Source: Xanthomonas chitinilytica (GTDB taxonomy: Bacteria; Pseudomonadota; Gammaproteobacteria; Xanthomonadales; Xanthomonadaceae). Taken from it: a DNA stretch of 64,000 bases. Below the pieces are notes generated by a model. That model saw nothing but the letters and a program-made list of their open reading frames with translations, searched no databases and was not told where the DNA came from. Where the stretch lies: NCBI RefSeq assembly GCF_026107455.2, contig NZ_JAPCHY010000002.1, positions 1 through 64,000 of the forward strand, written 5' to 3'. The position numbers and the translations under genes are program-made. Below are positions 49,704-61,557 of this stretch, piece after piece (within the stretch, counting starts at the first letter, position 1; each line of letters begins with the position of its first letter).

Positions 49704-50129
49704 ATGCCGACCAACAGCGGCCTTCCCCCTTCGATCATCGTCTCCAGCCGCGACCTGGCCCGCCTCGAGGCCATGCTCGAATCCCCCGCGCTGAGCCGGC
49801 ATCCCGCCGCGATCGCGCTGAGCCAGGAACTCAACCGCGCGCAGATCCTGCCGCCGGACGAGGTTCCCGAAGGCATCGTCACCATGCATTCGCGGGTCGA
49901 ATGCGAGGACGAACTGCAGAACGAGAAACACGCACTGACCCTGGTCTACCCGCACGAGGCGGATTTCGACAAGGGTCGGGTATCGGTGCTGGCACCGGTC
50001 GGAAGCGCCCTGCTGGGCCTGTCCGTCGGCCAGACCATCGACTGGACCGCACCCGGCGGCCGCAAGCTGCGCCTGCGGGTGACCGCGATCCACTACCAGC
50101 CCGAAGCCTCGGGCGATCTCCACCGCTGA
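49704..50129 (+). CDS. rnk: Nucleoside diphosphate kinase regulator Rnk (GreA/GreB C-terminal fold)
   Basis: The 141-residue protein has an N-terminal coiled-coil-like helix pair ([19 protein letters not shown]) and the GreA/GreB C-terminal domain ([29 protein letters not shown]). Rnk binds RNA polymerase and affects nucleoside diphosphate kinase levels in E. coli and Pseudomonas. It starts at ATG 49704 with an AGGAG site, after a terminator. Confidence 0.93.
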   Translation: MPTNSGLPPSIIVSSRDLARLEAMLESPALSRHPAAIALSQELNRAQILPPDEVPEGIVTMHSRVECEDELQNEKHALTLVYPHEADFDKGRVSVLAPVGSALLGLSVGQTIDWTAPGGRKLRLRVTAIHYQPEASGDLHR

Positions 50130-50170
50130 GCGCGCCCCGCGCGCCAGCGTCGCCCTACAGGAAGCCTGCC

Positions 50171-51136
50171 ATGAGCCATGTCCAGCCGTCCAAACTTGCC
50201 CAGTTGCGCGAACTCTCCGTGGTGGTGGCCGATACCGGCGACTACGAGGCCATCAAGCGCCTGAAGCCGGTCGACTGCACCACCAACCCGACCTTGGTGA
50301 AGAAGGCGCTGGACCTGCCGGTCTATGCCGCACTGATCGAGCGCGAACTGGCCTGGGGCCGCTCGCAGCCGGGCGACCGCCAGGCGGTGGTGCATGCCGT
50401 GGCCGACCGCCTGACCGTGGGCGTCGGCACGATGCTGGCCGAACTGGTGCCCGGCCGCGTCTCCACCGAGGTCGATGCCGACCTGGCCCACGACACCGCC
50501 GCCACCGTGGCCAAGGCGCGCCTGTTCATCGCCATGTACGAGCAGGCCGGGGTGCCGCGCGACAAGGTGCTGATCAAGATCGCCGCCACCTGGGCCGGCG
50601 TCGAAGCCGCGCGCACGCTGCAGGCCGAAGGCATCGACTGCAACCTGACGCTGATCTTCAACCCGACCCAGGCACTGGCCTGCGCCGAGGCCGGCGCATT
50701 CCTGATCTCGCCGTTCGTCGGCCGCATCCTCGACTGGTACGTGGCCAACGGCCAGGCGCCGGCGACCATCGACGACGACCCGGGCGTGCAGTTCGTGCGC
50801 GGCGTCTACGACACCTTCAAGCGCCGCGGCCTGGCGACCGTGGTGATGGGCGCCTCGTTCCGCTCCACCGCGCAGATCGAGGCGCTGGCCGGCTGCGACC
50901 GCCTGACCATCTCGCCGGAACTGCTGGAGAAGCTGGACGCCGACCACGGTCCGCTGCCGCGCCGGCTGTCGCCGGTCGCCGCCGAGGCATCGAGCGCCGC
51001 GCCGGTCGACGCGACCCGCTTTGCCGCCGACCTGGCGGCCGACCCGATGGCCACCGAAAAGCTGGCCGGCGGCATCGACGCCTTCGCCAAGGACCTGGAC
51101 GCATTGCGCGCGCGCATCGCCGACGAGCTGGCATGA
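50171..51136 (+). CDS. tal: Transaldolase
   Basis: Transaldolase moves a dihydroxyacetone unit in the pentose phosphate pathway. The 321-residue protein has the family start [10 protein letters not shown], the Schiff-base Lys136 in [13 protein letters not shown], and [17 protein letters not shown]. It is the TalA/TalB-type length. Its stop overlaps the ATG of the following frameshifted gene. Confidence 0.97.
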   Translation: MSHVQPSKLAQLRELSVVVADTGDYEAIKRLKPVDCTTNPTLVKKALDLPVYAALIERELAWGRSQPGDRQAVVHAVADRLTVGVGTMLAELVPGRVSTEVDADLAHDTAATVAKARLFIAMYEQAGVPRDKVLIKIAATWAGVEAARTLQAEGIDCNLTLIFNPTQALACAEAGAFLISPFVGRILDWYVANGQAPATIDDDPGVQFVRGVYDTFKRRGLATVVMGASFRSTAQIEALAGCDRLTISPELLEKLDADHGPLPRRLSPVAAEASSAAPVDATRFAADLAADPMATEKLAGGIDAFAKDLDALRARIADELA

Positions 51137-51579
51137 GCCTAGACCGGCTGCGGCCGGTCCTCCTGCTGCCCGTGCCCTGCGGCGCGCTGTCCGCGCCCGC
51201 CCGCTGCCCCGACCCGGCGCAGTGGGCGCGCGACTTCCGGCAGCCGCATGCCGGCCTCCACGGGAACCGCGACCGCCACGACCCGGTCCGGTTCACCCCG
51301 GCTTCGGCGCGCTGCTGCAGCGCGGATGGCCCTGCGCCGGCGGCGAACCCGGCCACCTCGACCATGACCGCTGGCCCGGCGCCCAGGACGGCGAAATGGC
51401 CGATGCGCCCGTGTTCGAGGTGGCCCCGGAAACCCCGGACGGCGCGACCGTCGCCATGACCTGCCGGTTCGCCGACGCCCCCGGCAAACCCCTGGCCGTC
51501 CAGCTGCGGTTGCAGCGGGAAGCGGCGCGATGCTGGCTGGCGCCTGGGCGACCTCGTCACCCGCGCGGCGAGTCGCTGA
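51133..51579 (+). pseudogene. Frameshifted secreted-protein gene (DUF3828-like)
   Basis: An ATG overlapping the tal stop starts a signal peptide-like reading ([17 protein letters not shown], then DFRQPHAGLHGNRD). Around 51300 the coding sense moves to a second frame (GFGALLQRGWPC, then EVAPETPDGATVAMTCRFAD), and near 51520 to a third, ending GWRLGDLVTRAASR at 51579. Read together these resemble a DUF3828-type protein of about 145 residues. Two frameshifts break it, or two base-call errors hide an intact gene. Confidence 0.5.
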
Positions 51580-51668
51580 CGCGCCTGTATTCCCGGCCCG
51601 CCGACCAGCCCGGCTCTGCCGCCCCCCGGTCGGCATAGACTGCGGGCTTCCGCCGCCGAAGGTCCACC

Positions 51669-52109
51669 GTGTTCCCCTCGAAACTGCTCCTGATCGCCGC
51701 CTGCCTGCTGGCGACCGTCTGCACGCCGCTCCAGGCGACGCAACCGCCACCGCCCCTGGCCGACGCCGAGGTCATCTCCATCGCCAGCGCGCACTGGCCG
51801 AACGGCGAATCGGGCCGGGCGCGGGTGGTCGTGCTGGCCCGCGGCTACGAGCACGTTTCCAGCGAGGTGGTGGCGCAGTGGCTGGAGCCGGGCGAGGAAG
51901 CGGCCGACGGCTGGCGCGTCGCCGCGGCCCGGGAACTGGTCGCGCCCGGCTTCAATACCCTCGCATCGCTGCAACTCGTTCCCACCGGCAACGCGGTGCG
52001 GGTCGAGCTGGCCGGCCATCACACCTACCAGCCCGAGGTCGCGATCGCCTGCGTGTTCGAACTGTCCGCCAACGGCGAGGTGCGTGTCCTCGATCCCTGC
52101 GGCGAATGA
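51669..52109 (+). CDS. Hypothetical secreted protein
   Basis: The 146-residue protein has a signal peptide (KLLLIAACLLATVCTPLQA, about residues 5-23) and a mature part of beta-strand character with no known motif (ARVVVLARGYEHVSSEVVAQ). The only start consistent with the signal is GTG 51669. The tail-to-tail neighbour msrA begins 17 bases away. Confidence 0.7.
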   Translation: MFPSKLLLIAACLLATVCTPLQATQPPPPLADAEVISIASAHWPNGESGRARVVVLARGYEHVSSEVVAQWLEPGEEAADGWRVAAARELVAPGFNTLASLQLVPTGNAVRVELAGHHTYQPEVAIACVFELSANGEVRVLDPCGE

Positions 52110-52125
52110 CTGCCGCCGCGGCCGT

Positions 52126-52791
<666 letters not shown>

Positions 52792-52928
52792 GATCCATCT
52801 CCTCAGAACCTGCCCGTGATCCGCCGCGCGCGATGGCAGGCGGCCCGTGGCGGAGCGCATGAAGCGCAATGTCTGCACCGGCAAGCGAGCGTCCGCGCAG
52901 CGCGCGCTCCCACCCCGTCCGGCCATGC

Positions 52929-53195
52929 TCAGGCCGGCACCATCCCCGGCATGCCCTCGTCGCCGGAGATGGGGTCGGCGCCCGGCGGCGCCAAGTCCAG
53001 CGCGGCGACGATGGCGTCGGCCTCGGCCCGTGCCGCATCCGGCACGCATACCCGCAGCACCCCGAACAGCGGCAGCTCGCCCATCCCGCCCAGCAGCGAC
53101 TCGCCGAACACGAAGGCGGGGATGCCGGCGCCTTCCAGCGCGTGCTTCACCAGGTGGGCGTCGAACAGGTTGTCGGCCTGGTAGACCAGATGCAT
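52929..53195 (-). CDS. DUF2007 domain protein
   Basis: The 88-residue protein begins [20 protein letters not shown], the DUF2007 opening, and contains [20 protein letters not shown] chose ATG 53195 over 53207 because a GGAG site lies just upstream of it and the family begins there. The function is unknown; some members are linked to signalling. Confidence 0.85.
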   Translation of the reverse strand: MHLVYQADNLFDAHLVKHALEGAGIPAFVFGESLLGGMGELPLFGVLRVCVPDAARAEADAIVAALDLAPPGADPISGDEGMPGMVPA

Positions 53196-53231
53196 GGCGT
53201 TCTCCATGGAGGGGCGGTAGGTGCCGTCGCT

Positions 53232-53900
53232 TCAGGCCGGGCGGCTCAGGGCGTCGGTGGCGGCCACGCGCTCGCTTTCCTGCGCGGCGGCCTGCCGCCA
53301 CTCGCGCAGCGCCGGCAACGCGGACAGGGCCTGCATGTAGGCGGCCGGCACCTCGTCCACCGACACGCCGTAGCCTTCGAAACGGATCGCCACCGGCGCG
53401 AACATCGCATCGACGATGCCGAACCCGCCGAACAGGAAGTCGCCGCCGGCGCCATGCTCGCGGCGCAGCTCGCGCCACAGCGCCAGCACCCGGTCGATGT
53501 CGCGCTGCGCCGCGGCGTCCCAGCGGTAGCCGTCCGGCTGGCGCCGGCTGCTCATCGGCAGCTGGGTCCGCAGCGCGACGAAGCCGGAATGCATCTCCGC
53601 CGCCGCCGCGCGCGCCAGCGCCCGCTGCCGCAGGTCCGCCGGCCAGCCGCGTCCCTCCAGCCAGCGCTCGTTGGCGTACTCGCAGATCGCCAGCGAATCC
53701 CACAGCGTCAGGTCGCCGTCGCGCAAGGCCGGCACCTTGCCGGTAGGCGAATGGCGCTGCACCTCGGCGGCGAAACCCGGCGTGTCCAGCGCCAGCCGGA
53801 CCTCGTCGAAGGCCACGCCGAAATGCCGCAGCAGCAACCATGGCCGCAGCGACCAGGAGGAATAGTTCTTGTTGCCGATCACCAGGACGGGGCGACTCAT
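53232..53900 (-). CDS. Glutathione S-transferase family protein
   Basis: The 222-residue protein has a thioredoxin-like N-terminal half with [17 protein letters not shown], the glutathione-binding [19 protein letters not shown], and an all-helical second half ([17 protein letters not shown]). It fits the YfcF/maleylacetoacetate isomerase-like group. The substrate is open. It is divergent from glnS. Confidence 0.93.
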   Translation of the reverse strand: MSRPVLVIGNKNYSSWSLRPWLLLRHFGVAFDEVRLALDTPGFAAEVQRHSPTGKVPALRDGDLTLWDSLAICEYANERWLEGRGWPADLRQRALARAAAAEMHSGFVALRTQLPMSSRRQPDGYRWDAAAQRDIDRVLALWRELRREHGAGGDFLFGGFGIVDAMFAPVAIRFEGYGVSVDEVPAAYMQALSALPALREWRQAAAQESERVAATDALSRPA

Positions 53901-54002
53901 GGGCGGACGACCGATGCGCGGGCCTTCCAGCATAGGCGCATCGACGGCAGCGCGCAGCCGCCTCGGCTAAACTTGCGGTTTGCCCGACCACCCGCCTTGA
54001 CC

Positions 54003-55757
<1,755 letters not shown>

Positions 55758-55972
55758 GCGGCCCGGCCGTGGGAAATGGGCGCCGACACCCGTTTCTCAC
55801 TGCCGCCCACGTCCAATCCCCATGGAAGCGGGCCCGCCCGCGACGGGCCTTGCCGGAGACACCCTCGCAATGGATGGTCCGGGACCGCCCGCAGTCGCTC
55901 GCGCATGATGAAACGGCGCGGGCCGCCCCCTCGGCGGCGGGCACGCCATCCCACCCGAACCAAGGAACCGAC

Positions 55973-56533
55973 ATGCTGCAAGCCCAAGTCCACCTGACCC
56001 TGCCGGTCTGGATCCACGACGCCGTGGACCCGGGGACCGCCTATGCCGGCGACGAGGCCAAGGTGGCGCTGGCGATCGAGCTGTCGCGGCTGAACGTGGA
56101 GGCCGCCACCGGCGGGCCGTTCGGCGCGGTGGTGTTCGGCCCGGACGATCGTGTCATCGCCGCCGCCGTCAACCGCGTCGTGCCGCACACCACCTCGCTG
56201 GCGCATGCCGAGAACATGGCCTACATGCTGGCCCAGCAGCGGCTGCAGACCCCGCGCCTGAACGACGTGCTGTCGCCGGTGACGCTGGCCACCTCGTCGC
56301 AGCCGTGCTGCCAGTGCTATGGCGCCACCATCTGGGCCGGCATCGACCGGCTGCTGATCGGCGCCCGCGCCGAGGACGTGATGGAGCTGACCGAGTTCGA
56401 CGAGGGCCCGCTGCCGGCCGATTGGGTCGGCGAGCTGGAGAAGCGCGGCATCGAAGTGGTGCGCGACCTGCACCGCGACGCCGCCCGCGCGGTGCTGCGC
56501 CACTATGGCCAGAACGACGGCGCACGTTATTGA
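55973..56533 (+). CDS. Nucleoside deaminase-like zinc enzyme
   Basis: The 186-residue protein has the cytidine-deaminase zinc site: His78 and Glu80 in HAENMA, then Cys112 and Cys115 in PCCQC. A core GGPFGAVVFGPDDRVIAAA resembles guanine deaminases and TadA-like enzymes, but the exact base is unknown. The start is ATG 55973 with an AAGGAA site. A perfect repeat pair follows. Confidence 0.9.
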   Translation: MLQAQVHLTLPVWIHDAVDPGTAYAGDEAKVALAIELSRLNVEAATGGPFGAVVFGPDDRVIAAAVNRVVPHTTSLAHAENMAYMLAQQRLQTPRLNDVLSPVTLATSSQPCCQCYGATIWAGIDRLLIGARAEDVMELTEFDEGPLPADWVGELEKRGIEVVRDLHRDAARAVLRHYGQNDGARY

Positions 56534-56555
56534 TGTCCGTCGCTTGATGCCCCTT

Positions 56556-56623
56556 GTAGGAGCGACGTGAGTCGCGACCGGGCCTTCCCGGTAAAGCCCG
56601 GTCGCGACTCACGTCGCTCCTAC
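56556..56623. repeat. Perfect inverted repeat pair, GTAGGAGCGACGTGAGTCGC family
   Basis: Two 28-base arms (56556-56583 and 56596-56623) are exact inverted copies around a 12-base loop, each with a GTAG head. It lies between the deaminase and rlmM, both rightward, and could stop or slow transcription between them. Confidence 0.88.
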
Positions 56624-56649
56624 ACCCCTCCGATCTCCAAGGAACCACG

Positions 56650-57699
56650 ATGACCGGCCTGCTGTGCTACTGCCGCCAGGGCTTCGAACCGGAACTGGCC
56701 GGCGAACTGGGCGAACGCGCCGCGCAGGCCGGCATCGCCGGCTATGCGCGCACGCAGCGCAACGACGGCTACGTGCTGTTCGCCACCGACCAGGCCGAGG
56801 CGCTGGACCGGCGCCTGCCGTGGCGCGGGCTGATCTTCGCCCGGCAGAAGCTGCGGCTGCTGGCCGAACTGCCGCAGCTGGACCCGAGCGACCGCATCAC
56901 CCCGATCCTGGCCGCGCTGCACGGCCAGCCGCGCTTCGGCGACCTGTGGGTGGAACATCCCGATTCCGATGCCGGCAAGCCGCTGGCCGGGCTGGCGCGC
57001 AGCTTCGGCAACGCGCTGCGGCCGGCGCTGCGCAAGGCCGGGCTGCTGACCGACAAGCCCAGCGGCAAGCTGCCGCGGCTGCACATCGTGTTCGTCGATG
57101 GCACCCATGCCTTCGTCGCCGTGGCCGACAGCCGCGACAGCGCGCCGTGGCCGCTGGGCATCCCGCGGCTGAAGCTGCTGCCCGAAGCCCCCTCGCGCTC
57201 GGCGCTGAAGCTGGACGAGGCGCTGCTGACCCTGCTCACCGCGGAGGAGCGCGAAACGCTGATGCGCCCGGGCATGCGCGCGGCCGACCTGGGCGCCGCG
57301 CCCGGCGGCTGGACCTGGGTATTGACCCGCCAGCACCTGCAGGTGGTCAGCGTCGACAACGGCCCACTGCGCCAGCACGTGCTCGATACCGGGCTGGTCG
57401 AGCACCTGCGCGCCGACGGCTTCCACTGGAAGCCGGAAACCGCGCTGGACTGGATGGTCTGCGACATGGTCGAGCAGCCGCGCCGCGTGGCCGAGCGCAT
57501 GGCCACCTGGGTGCGCGAGGGCTGGTGCCGGCACACCATCTTCAACCTCAAGCTGCCGATGAAGAAGCGCTGGGACGAGACCCGGCTGTGCCTGGAACTG
57601 TTCGCCGAACAGGCCGGCAAGCCGCTGACGATCCGCGCCAAGCAGCTGTACCACGACCGCGAGGAAATCACCGTGCTGGCCACCCCACGGCTGCCGTAA
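56650..57699 (+). CDS. rlmM: 23S rRNA 2'-O-ribose C2498 methyltransferase
   Basis: RlmM methylates C2498 of 23S rRNA with SAM. The 349-residue protein has an N-terminal THUMP-like region (GLLCYCRQGFEPELAGELGE) and the methyltransferase core DLGAAPGGWTWVL with MVCDMVEQP and FNLKLPMKKRW. ATG 56650 has an AAGGAA site just after the repeat pair. Confidence 0.96.
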   Translation: MTGLLCYCRQGFEPELAGELGERAAQAGIAGYARTQRNDGYVLFATDQAEALDRRLPWRGLIFARQKLRLLAELPQLDPSDRITPILAALHGQPRFGDLWVEHPDSDAGKPLAGLARSFGNALRPALRKAGLLTDKPSGKLPRLHIVFVDGTHAFVAVADSRDSAPWPLGIPRLKLLPEAPSRSALKLDEALLTLLTAEERETLMRPGMRAADLGAAPGGWTWVLTRQHLQVVSVDNGPLRQHVLDTGLVEHLRADGFHWKPETALDWMVCDMVEQPRRVAERMATWVREGWCRHTIFNLKLPMKKRWDETRLCLELFAEQAGKPLTIRAKQLYHDREEITVLATPRLP

Positions 57700-57827
57700 C
57701 CGGTACCACCGCCGGAATCGTGACCGCTGCCCGGGTGGGCGACGACGCCGGCCCGCCCGCTCCCGCCGCAACCGCGTTAAGGTTTGCCCTCGCCGTGCCC
57801 CCTCGAGCCGACGTGGAGATCCTGCTG

Positions 57828-58757
57828 ATGCGTATTGCCCCGGCGTTTGCCCTCGCCCTGCTGGCCACCGCCGGCCTGGCCGCCTGCCATTCCACGTCCA
57901 GGCCGGGCGAAACCGGGGAAACGCTCTACCAGGCCCGCGACTACGTGGCCGACGGCACCTTCACCGCCGGCATCGAAGGCCCGGCCGTGGGCAACGACGG
58001 CCACCTGTACGTGGTCAACTTCGGCCGCGACGGCACCATCGGCCGGGTCGTCGAACAGGCCGACGGCCGCGGCCGCGCCGAACTGTTCGTCGCCCTGCCC
58101 GAGGGCAGCATCGGCAACGGCATCCGTTTCGACGGCGACGGCTTCATGTACGTGGCCGACTACACCGGCCACGCCATCCTGCGCATCGACCCGCACGACC
58201 GTTCCATCGGCGTGTTCTCCGCACTGCCCCCGCCGGTGCACCAGCCCAACGACATCGCCTTCGCCCCCAACGGCATGTTCTACGCCAGCGACCCGGACTG
58301 GAGCACGGACAGCGGCCAGCTGTGGCGGATCCTTCCCTACGGCCGCGCGCAACTGCTGGAAACCGGCATGGGCACCACCAACGGCATCGAGGTCGGCCCC
58401 GACGGCAGGACGCTCTACGTCAACGAGAGCGTGCAGCGCCGGGTATGGGCCTACGACCTGGACGGAAGCGGCGACATTTCCGGCAAGCGGCTGCTGATCG
58501 AGTTTCCCGACCACGGCCTGGACGGCATGCGCGCCGACATGCACGGCAACCTGTACATCGCCCGCTACGGCGCCGGCAGCGTGGCCGTGGTTTCGCCGCA
58601 GGGCGAACTGCTGCGCGAAGTGCCGCTGAAAGGCCGCAAGCCCACCAACGTCGCCTTCGGCGGCAGCGACGGACGCACGGTCTACGTCACCCTGCAGGAC
58701 CGCGGCGCCATCGAGGTCTTCCGCGCACCGCTGCCCGGCCGGCAGACCGGCCTCTAG
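57828..58757 (+). CDS. SMP-30/gluconolactonase-like lipoprotein
   Basis: The 309-residue protein has a lipoprotein signal (lipobox LAAC, lipid Cys20) and a six-bladed beta-propeller of the SMP-30 type: GIEGPAVGNDGHLYVVN, IRFDGDGFMYVADYT, NDIAFAPNGMFYASDP, and TNGIEVGPDGRTLYVNES. The acidic residues that bind calcium in the family appear kept (Glu in GIEGP, Asn in PND and TNG, Asp in HGLDG). Lactonase activity in the periplasm is likely but not certain. Confidence 0.88.
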   Translation: MRIAPAFALALLATAGLAACHSTSRPGETGETLYQARDYVADGTFTAGIEGPAVGNDGHLYVVNFGRDGTIGRVVEQADGRGRAELFVALPEGSIGNGIRFDGDGFMYVADYTGHAILRIDPHDRSIGVFSALPPPVHQPNDIAFAPNGMFYASDPDWSTDSGQLWRILPYGRAQLLETGMGTTNGIEVGPDGRTLYVNESVQRRVWAYDLDGSGDISGKRLLIEFPDHGLDGMRADMHGNLYIARYGAGSVAVVSPQGELLREVPLKGRKPTNVAFGGSDGRTVYVTLQDRGAIEVFRAPLPGRQTGL

Positions 58758-58833
58758 CGCAATCCCGGGCGCGGACATCGCAGCCGGTGCGACGCGGAGC
58801 CGGCAAGCTGGGCACCAGCGAGGGAGCAGCACG

Positions 58834-59556
58834 ATGCAGACGATCCAACTGAACGACCCGGCCGGCTTCGCCGACGAATTCCTGCGCCTGACCCTGCTGC
58901 AGGGTTTCCAGTCGCTGACCAAGCGCGACCTGGAACTGCTGATCTTCGTGCTGCTCGAGCGCGACGGCGCCATCGACCGCAGCGAGTCCAACGCCGCGGT
59001 GGCGCTGCGGCTGCGCGTCACCCCGGCCAAGGTCAAGGGCCTGCGCCGCGACGGCTATGCGCGCTGGCGCTCGCTGGTGCCGGAAGAGGGCGAGGCGGCC
59101 TTGCAGCGGATCGTCGCCGCCGTGCTGACCGAGGCCAACCTGCGCTCGGGGGCCAAGCACGTGAGCGAACGCAGCCGCAAGGAAGGCTTCCTGGCCATCC
59201 GCATCGAGCATCCCGACGATGCCCAGCGGTTCGAGCAGGCCATCCTCGATGTCGGCGCGCTGCCGGTGTACGAGCGCAACCGCGAGGTGGTGGCGGTGCG
59301 CTTCGACACCCTGCTGAAGATCGCCGAGCGCTGGGGCTACCTGCAGCCCGACCCGCAGAAGATCGCCCGCGAGCTGGAGAAGCTCGCGCCCACCGCCGAG
59401 GAAGTGGCCGACCTGCTGAAGAAGGACCTCGCCCAGCTGCGCTGGGAAGACGCGCGCCGCGCGCTCAACAGCCTCGGCGCCAAGGCCATCGCCGGCACTG
59501 CCGAGGGCGGCCTGAAGGGCCTGCTGAAACTGGCGTTCCCGTTCCTGCCCGGCTGA
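58834..59556 (+). CDS. Unrecognised soluble helical protein
   Basis: The 240-residue protein has good coding quality and a GAGGGAG ribosome-binding site. Its first 75 residues include a helix-turn-helix-like stretch (SNAAVALRLRVTPAKVKGLR), a middle charged part, and a C terminus with an alpha-helical hydrophobic run (GLKGLLKLAFPFLPG). I do not recognise the family. It has no operon partner: a lipoprotein gene precedes it by 76 bases. Confidence 0.85.
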   Translation: MQTIQLNDPAGFADEFLRLTLLQGFQSLTKRDLELLIFVLLERDGAIDRSESNAAVALRLRVTPAKVKGLRRDGYARWRSLVPEEGEAALQRIVAAVLTEANLRSGAKHVSERSRKEGFLAIRIEHPDDAQRFEQAILDVGALPVYERNREVVAVRFDTLLKIAERWGYLQPDPQKIARELEKLAPTAEEVADLLKKDLAQLRWEDARRALNSLGAKAIAGTAEGGLKGLLKLAFPFLPG

Positions 59557-59860
59557 GCATCCGATGCGGATGCGATGCCCGGCATCGCTCCCTGGGCGTG
59601 CCGGCCGACGCCGGCAGGCCGCTCGCGCGGCAGCCCCGCCCGGTCGCTCCTTCGCGCACAGGCCCACGCGCGCGCAAACCGGCAGCGGACGGGCTCCCGC
59701 GAGCGTGTCGATTCAGCTGCCCGCAGCTACCCTGTCCACCGCACACGACCCGCCCGTCGGCCAGGGCCCGGAGCACGGCCTGCCGGCAGACCATCGCCGG
59801 AGCGCCGCCACCGCCGGTATCCGGATCGCGGCCGATGTTTCCATCAAACGGTGAAGACCC
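59557..59860. other. Non-coding spacer
   Basis: These 304 bases between the unrecognised gene and the EF-hand gene show no gene. Several short GC-rich inverted stretches (e.g. GCCGGCCGACGCCGGC near 59599) could form hairpins, but there is no T run. Confidence 0.5.
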
Positions 59861-60277
59861 ATGACGCGTTGCCTTGCCTTCCGCAGCACCCCTCTCGCCC
59901 TGGCCCTGCTTGCCGGCCTGTCCGCGACGGCATCGGCGCAGACCGCCCAGCGCCCGCCGGCCGCCACCAGCGAGCCGCTGCGGGAGGTGCCGGTGCAGGT
60001 GCGCTCGCAGCCGCTGGCCACCGGTGCGGTGACCCATCAGGCGCAGGTGCGGGTGCCTGCCGGCGAAGCGCCGGTGACCGTGCGCTCGATCCAGCCGGAC
60101 AACGTGATCGGCAACTACCGCATCGACTTCGCCGCGCTCGACGTCGATGGCGACGGCTTCATCAGCCGCGAGGAAGCGCAGGCCAACCCGGCGCTGGCCG
60201 ACGAGTTCAATTCGCTCGACACCGCCCGCCGCGGCAAGCTGGCACGCGAACAGCTGGCCGGCTGGCTGCTGCCCTGA
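59861..60277 (+). CDS. Secreted EF-hand domain protein
   Basis: The 138-residue protein has a signal peptide (LALALLAGLSATASA, cleaved near residue 26) and one canonical EF-hand loop at 94-105 (DVDGDGFISREE), with calcium ligands D94, D96, D98, S102 and E105. A second, degenerate loop follows (NSLDTARRGKLAREQ). Such proteins bind calcium in the periplasm; the role is unknown. A repeat pair follows the stop. Confidence 0.87.
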   Translation: MTRCLAFRSTPLALALLAGLSATASAQTAQRPPAATSEPLREVPVQVRSQPLATGAVTHQAQVRVPAGEAPVTVRSIQPDNVIGNYRIDFAALDVDGDGFISREEAQANPALADEFNSLDTARRGKLAREQLAGWLLP

Positions 60278-60296
60278 CCGCCCCGCTCCCGCTCTT

Positions 60297-60364
60297 GTAG
60301 GAGCGACGTGAGTCGCGACGGGGCTTTCCCGGTAAACCCCCGTCGCGACTCACGTCGCTCCCAC
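60297..60364. repeat. Inverted repeat pair, GTAGGAGCGACGTGAGTCGC family
   Basis: The left arm (from 60297) has a GTAG head; the right arm (to 60364) is the inverted copy with a GTGG-type head. The core matches the pair at 56556-56623. It separates the convergent EF-hand and Ubi-hydroxylase genes. Confidence 0.85.
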
Positions 60365-60378
60365 AAAGGCACAGCGCA

Positions 60379-61557
60379 TCACAACCCCGAGGCGCGCTTC
60401 CAGAACAGCGACAGCAGCGGCGGCATCTTCCCGGCCGTGCCGAGCAGCGCCCCGCGCAGCAGGGTCAGGTGCATCTCGTCGTTGGAGAACACCTTGTTGA
60501 TCGCATCGAAGCCATAGGCGGCCACGGTGTTCTCGCTGCGGCGCTCGCGCGCCCAGCGGCGCAACCGGTGCGGTGCGGCCCAGTCGTACCGGCGCTGCCC
60601 GGCATCGCGGACCAGCCTGCGCAGCGCGGCGACGTCGCGCAGGCCCAGGTTGACGCCCTGCCCGGCCAGCGGATGCACCACGTGGGCGGCATCGCCCAGC
60701 GCCAGCACGCGGCCGGCGACGTAGCCGTCGGCCAGTTGCCGCCGCAGCGGGAACGCCGCCCGCGGCGAGACCGGCCGCATCGCGCCCAGGCGGCCGGCGA
60801 AGGCGTTGCCCAGTTCGCGGCCGAAGGCTTCGTCGTCCAGCGCCAGCACCCGCCCCGCCTCTTCGTCCGGCAGGGTCCAGACGATCGAACTGCGCCGGCG
60901 CCCGACCGGCAGCACCGCCAGCGGCCCGCCGGGGAGGAAACGCTGCCAGGCGGTGTCCTGGTTCGGCGCGTCGCTGTCGACGTAGCCGACCACGCCGCGC
61001 TGGCCGTAGTCGTGCCGCGCCACCGCCAGTCCGGCCAGCGTGCGCAGGGTCGATTCGGCGCCATCGGCGGCCACGGCCACGGCCGCTTCCAGCCGGCGGC
61101 CGTCGTCCAGGCGCAGGCGCACCCCGCGGTCGTCCTGCTCCAGCGCCTCCACCCGCGCCGGGCAATGCAGCTGCACGCCGGCCGCCGGCAGCGCCGCCCA
61201 CAGCCGGTCCACCAGCAGGTTGTTCTCGACGATCCAGCCCAGCTGCTGCCGGCCCAGGGCGTCGGCATCGAATGCCAGTTCGCCGCCGCCGGCCGCATCC
61301 CACACCCGCATGCGCCGGTAGGCGTGGGCGCGGCCGTCGCGCACCGCGGCCCAGACCCCCAGCGATTCCAGCAACGCGGCATTGTCCGGGGCGAAGGCAT
61401 AGACCCGTAGGTCGGGCTGCTGCGGCGACCATGGCGCCGGCGCGCGGCCTTCGACCAGCGCCACCGCCAGCCCGGCATCGGCCAGCGCCAGCGCGCAGGC
61501 GGTGCCGACCACGCCACCGCCGACCACCACCACATCCAGGCGTCCGCGCCGGCTCAT
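60379..61557 (-). CDS. UbiH/VisC-type FAD-dependent hydroxylase
   Basis: The 392-residue flavoprotein has the FAD motif VVVGGGVVGTACALALADAG, the second motif AVAADGAESTLR, and the GDAAHVVHPLAGQGVNLGLRD signature of ubiquinone-type hydroxylases. It belongs to the UbiF/UbiI/UbiM group that adds hydroxyls to the quinone ring; the ring position cannot be told. Its ATG shares a base with the stop of the upstream ubiH gene (TGATG). Confidence 0.92.
   Translation of the reverse strand: MSRRGRLDVVVVGGGVVGTACALALADAGLAVALVEGRAPAPWSPQQPDLRVYAFAPDNAALLESLGVWAAVRDGRAHAYRRMRVWDAAGGGELAFDADALGRQQLGWIVENNLLVDRLWAALPAAGVQLHCPARVEALEQDDRGVRLRLDDGRRLEAAVAVAADGAESTLRTLAGLAVARHDYGQRGVVGYVDSDAPNQDTAWQRFLPGGPLAVLPVGRRRSSIVWTLPDEEAGRVLALDDEAFGRELGNAFAGRLGAMRPVSPRAAFPLRRQLADGYVAGRVLALGDAAHVVHPLAGQGVNLGLRDVAALRRLVRDAGQRRYDWAAPHRLRRWARERRSENTVAAYGFDAINKVFSNDEMHLTLLRGALLGTAGKMPPLLSLFWKRASGL

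Noticed and set aside
52850..52930. Another palindromic repeat between msrA and the DUF2007 gene
   Set aside because: GAGCGTCCGCGCAGCGCGCGCTCC is only partly symmetric and has no GTAG head.
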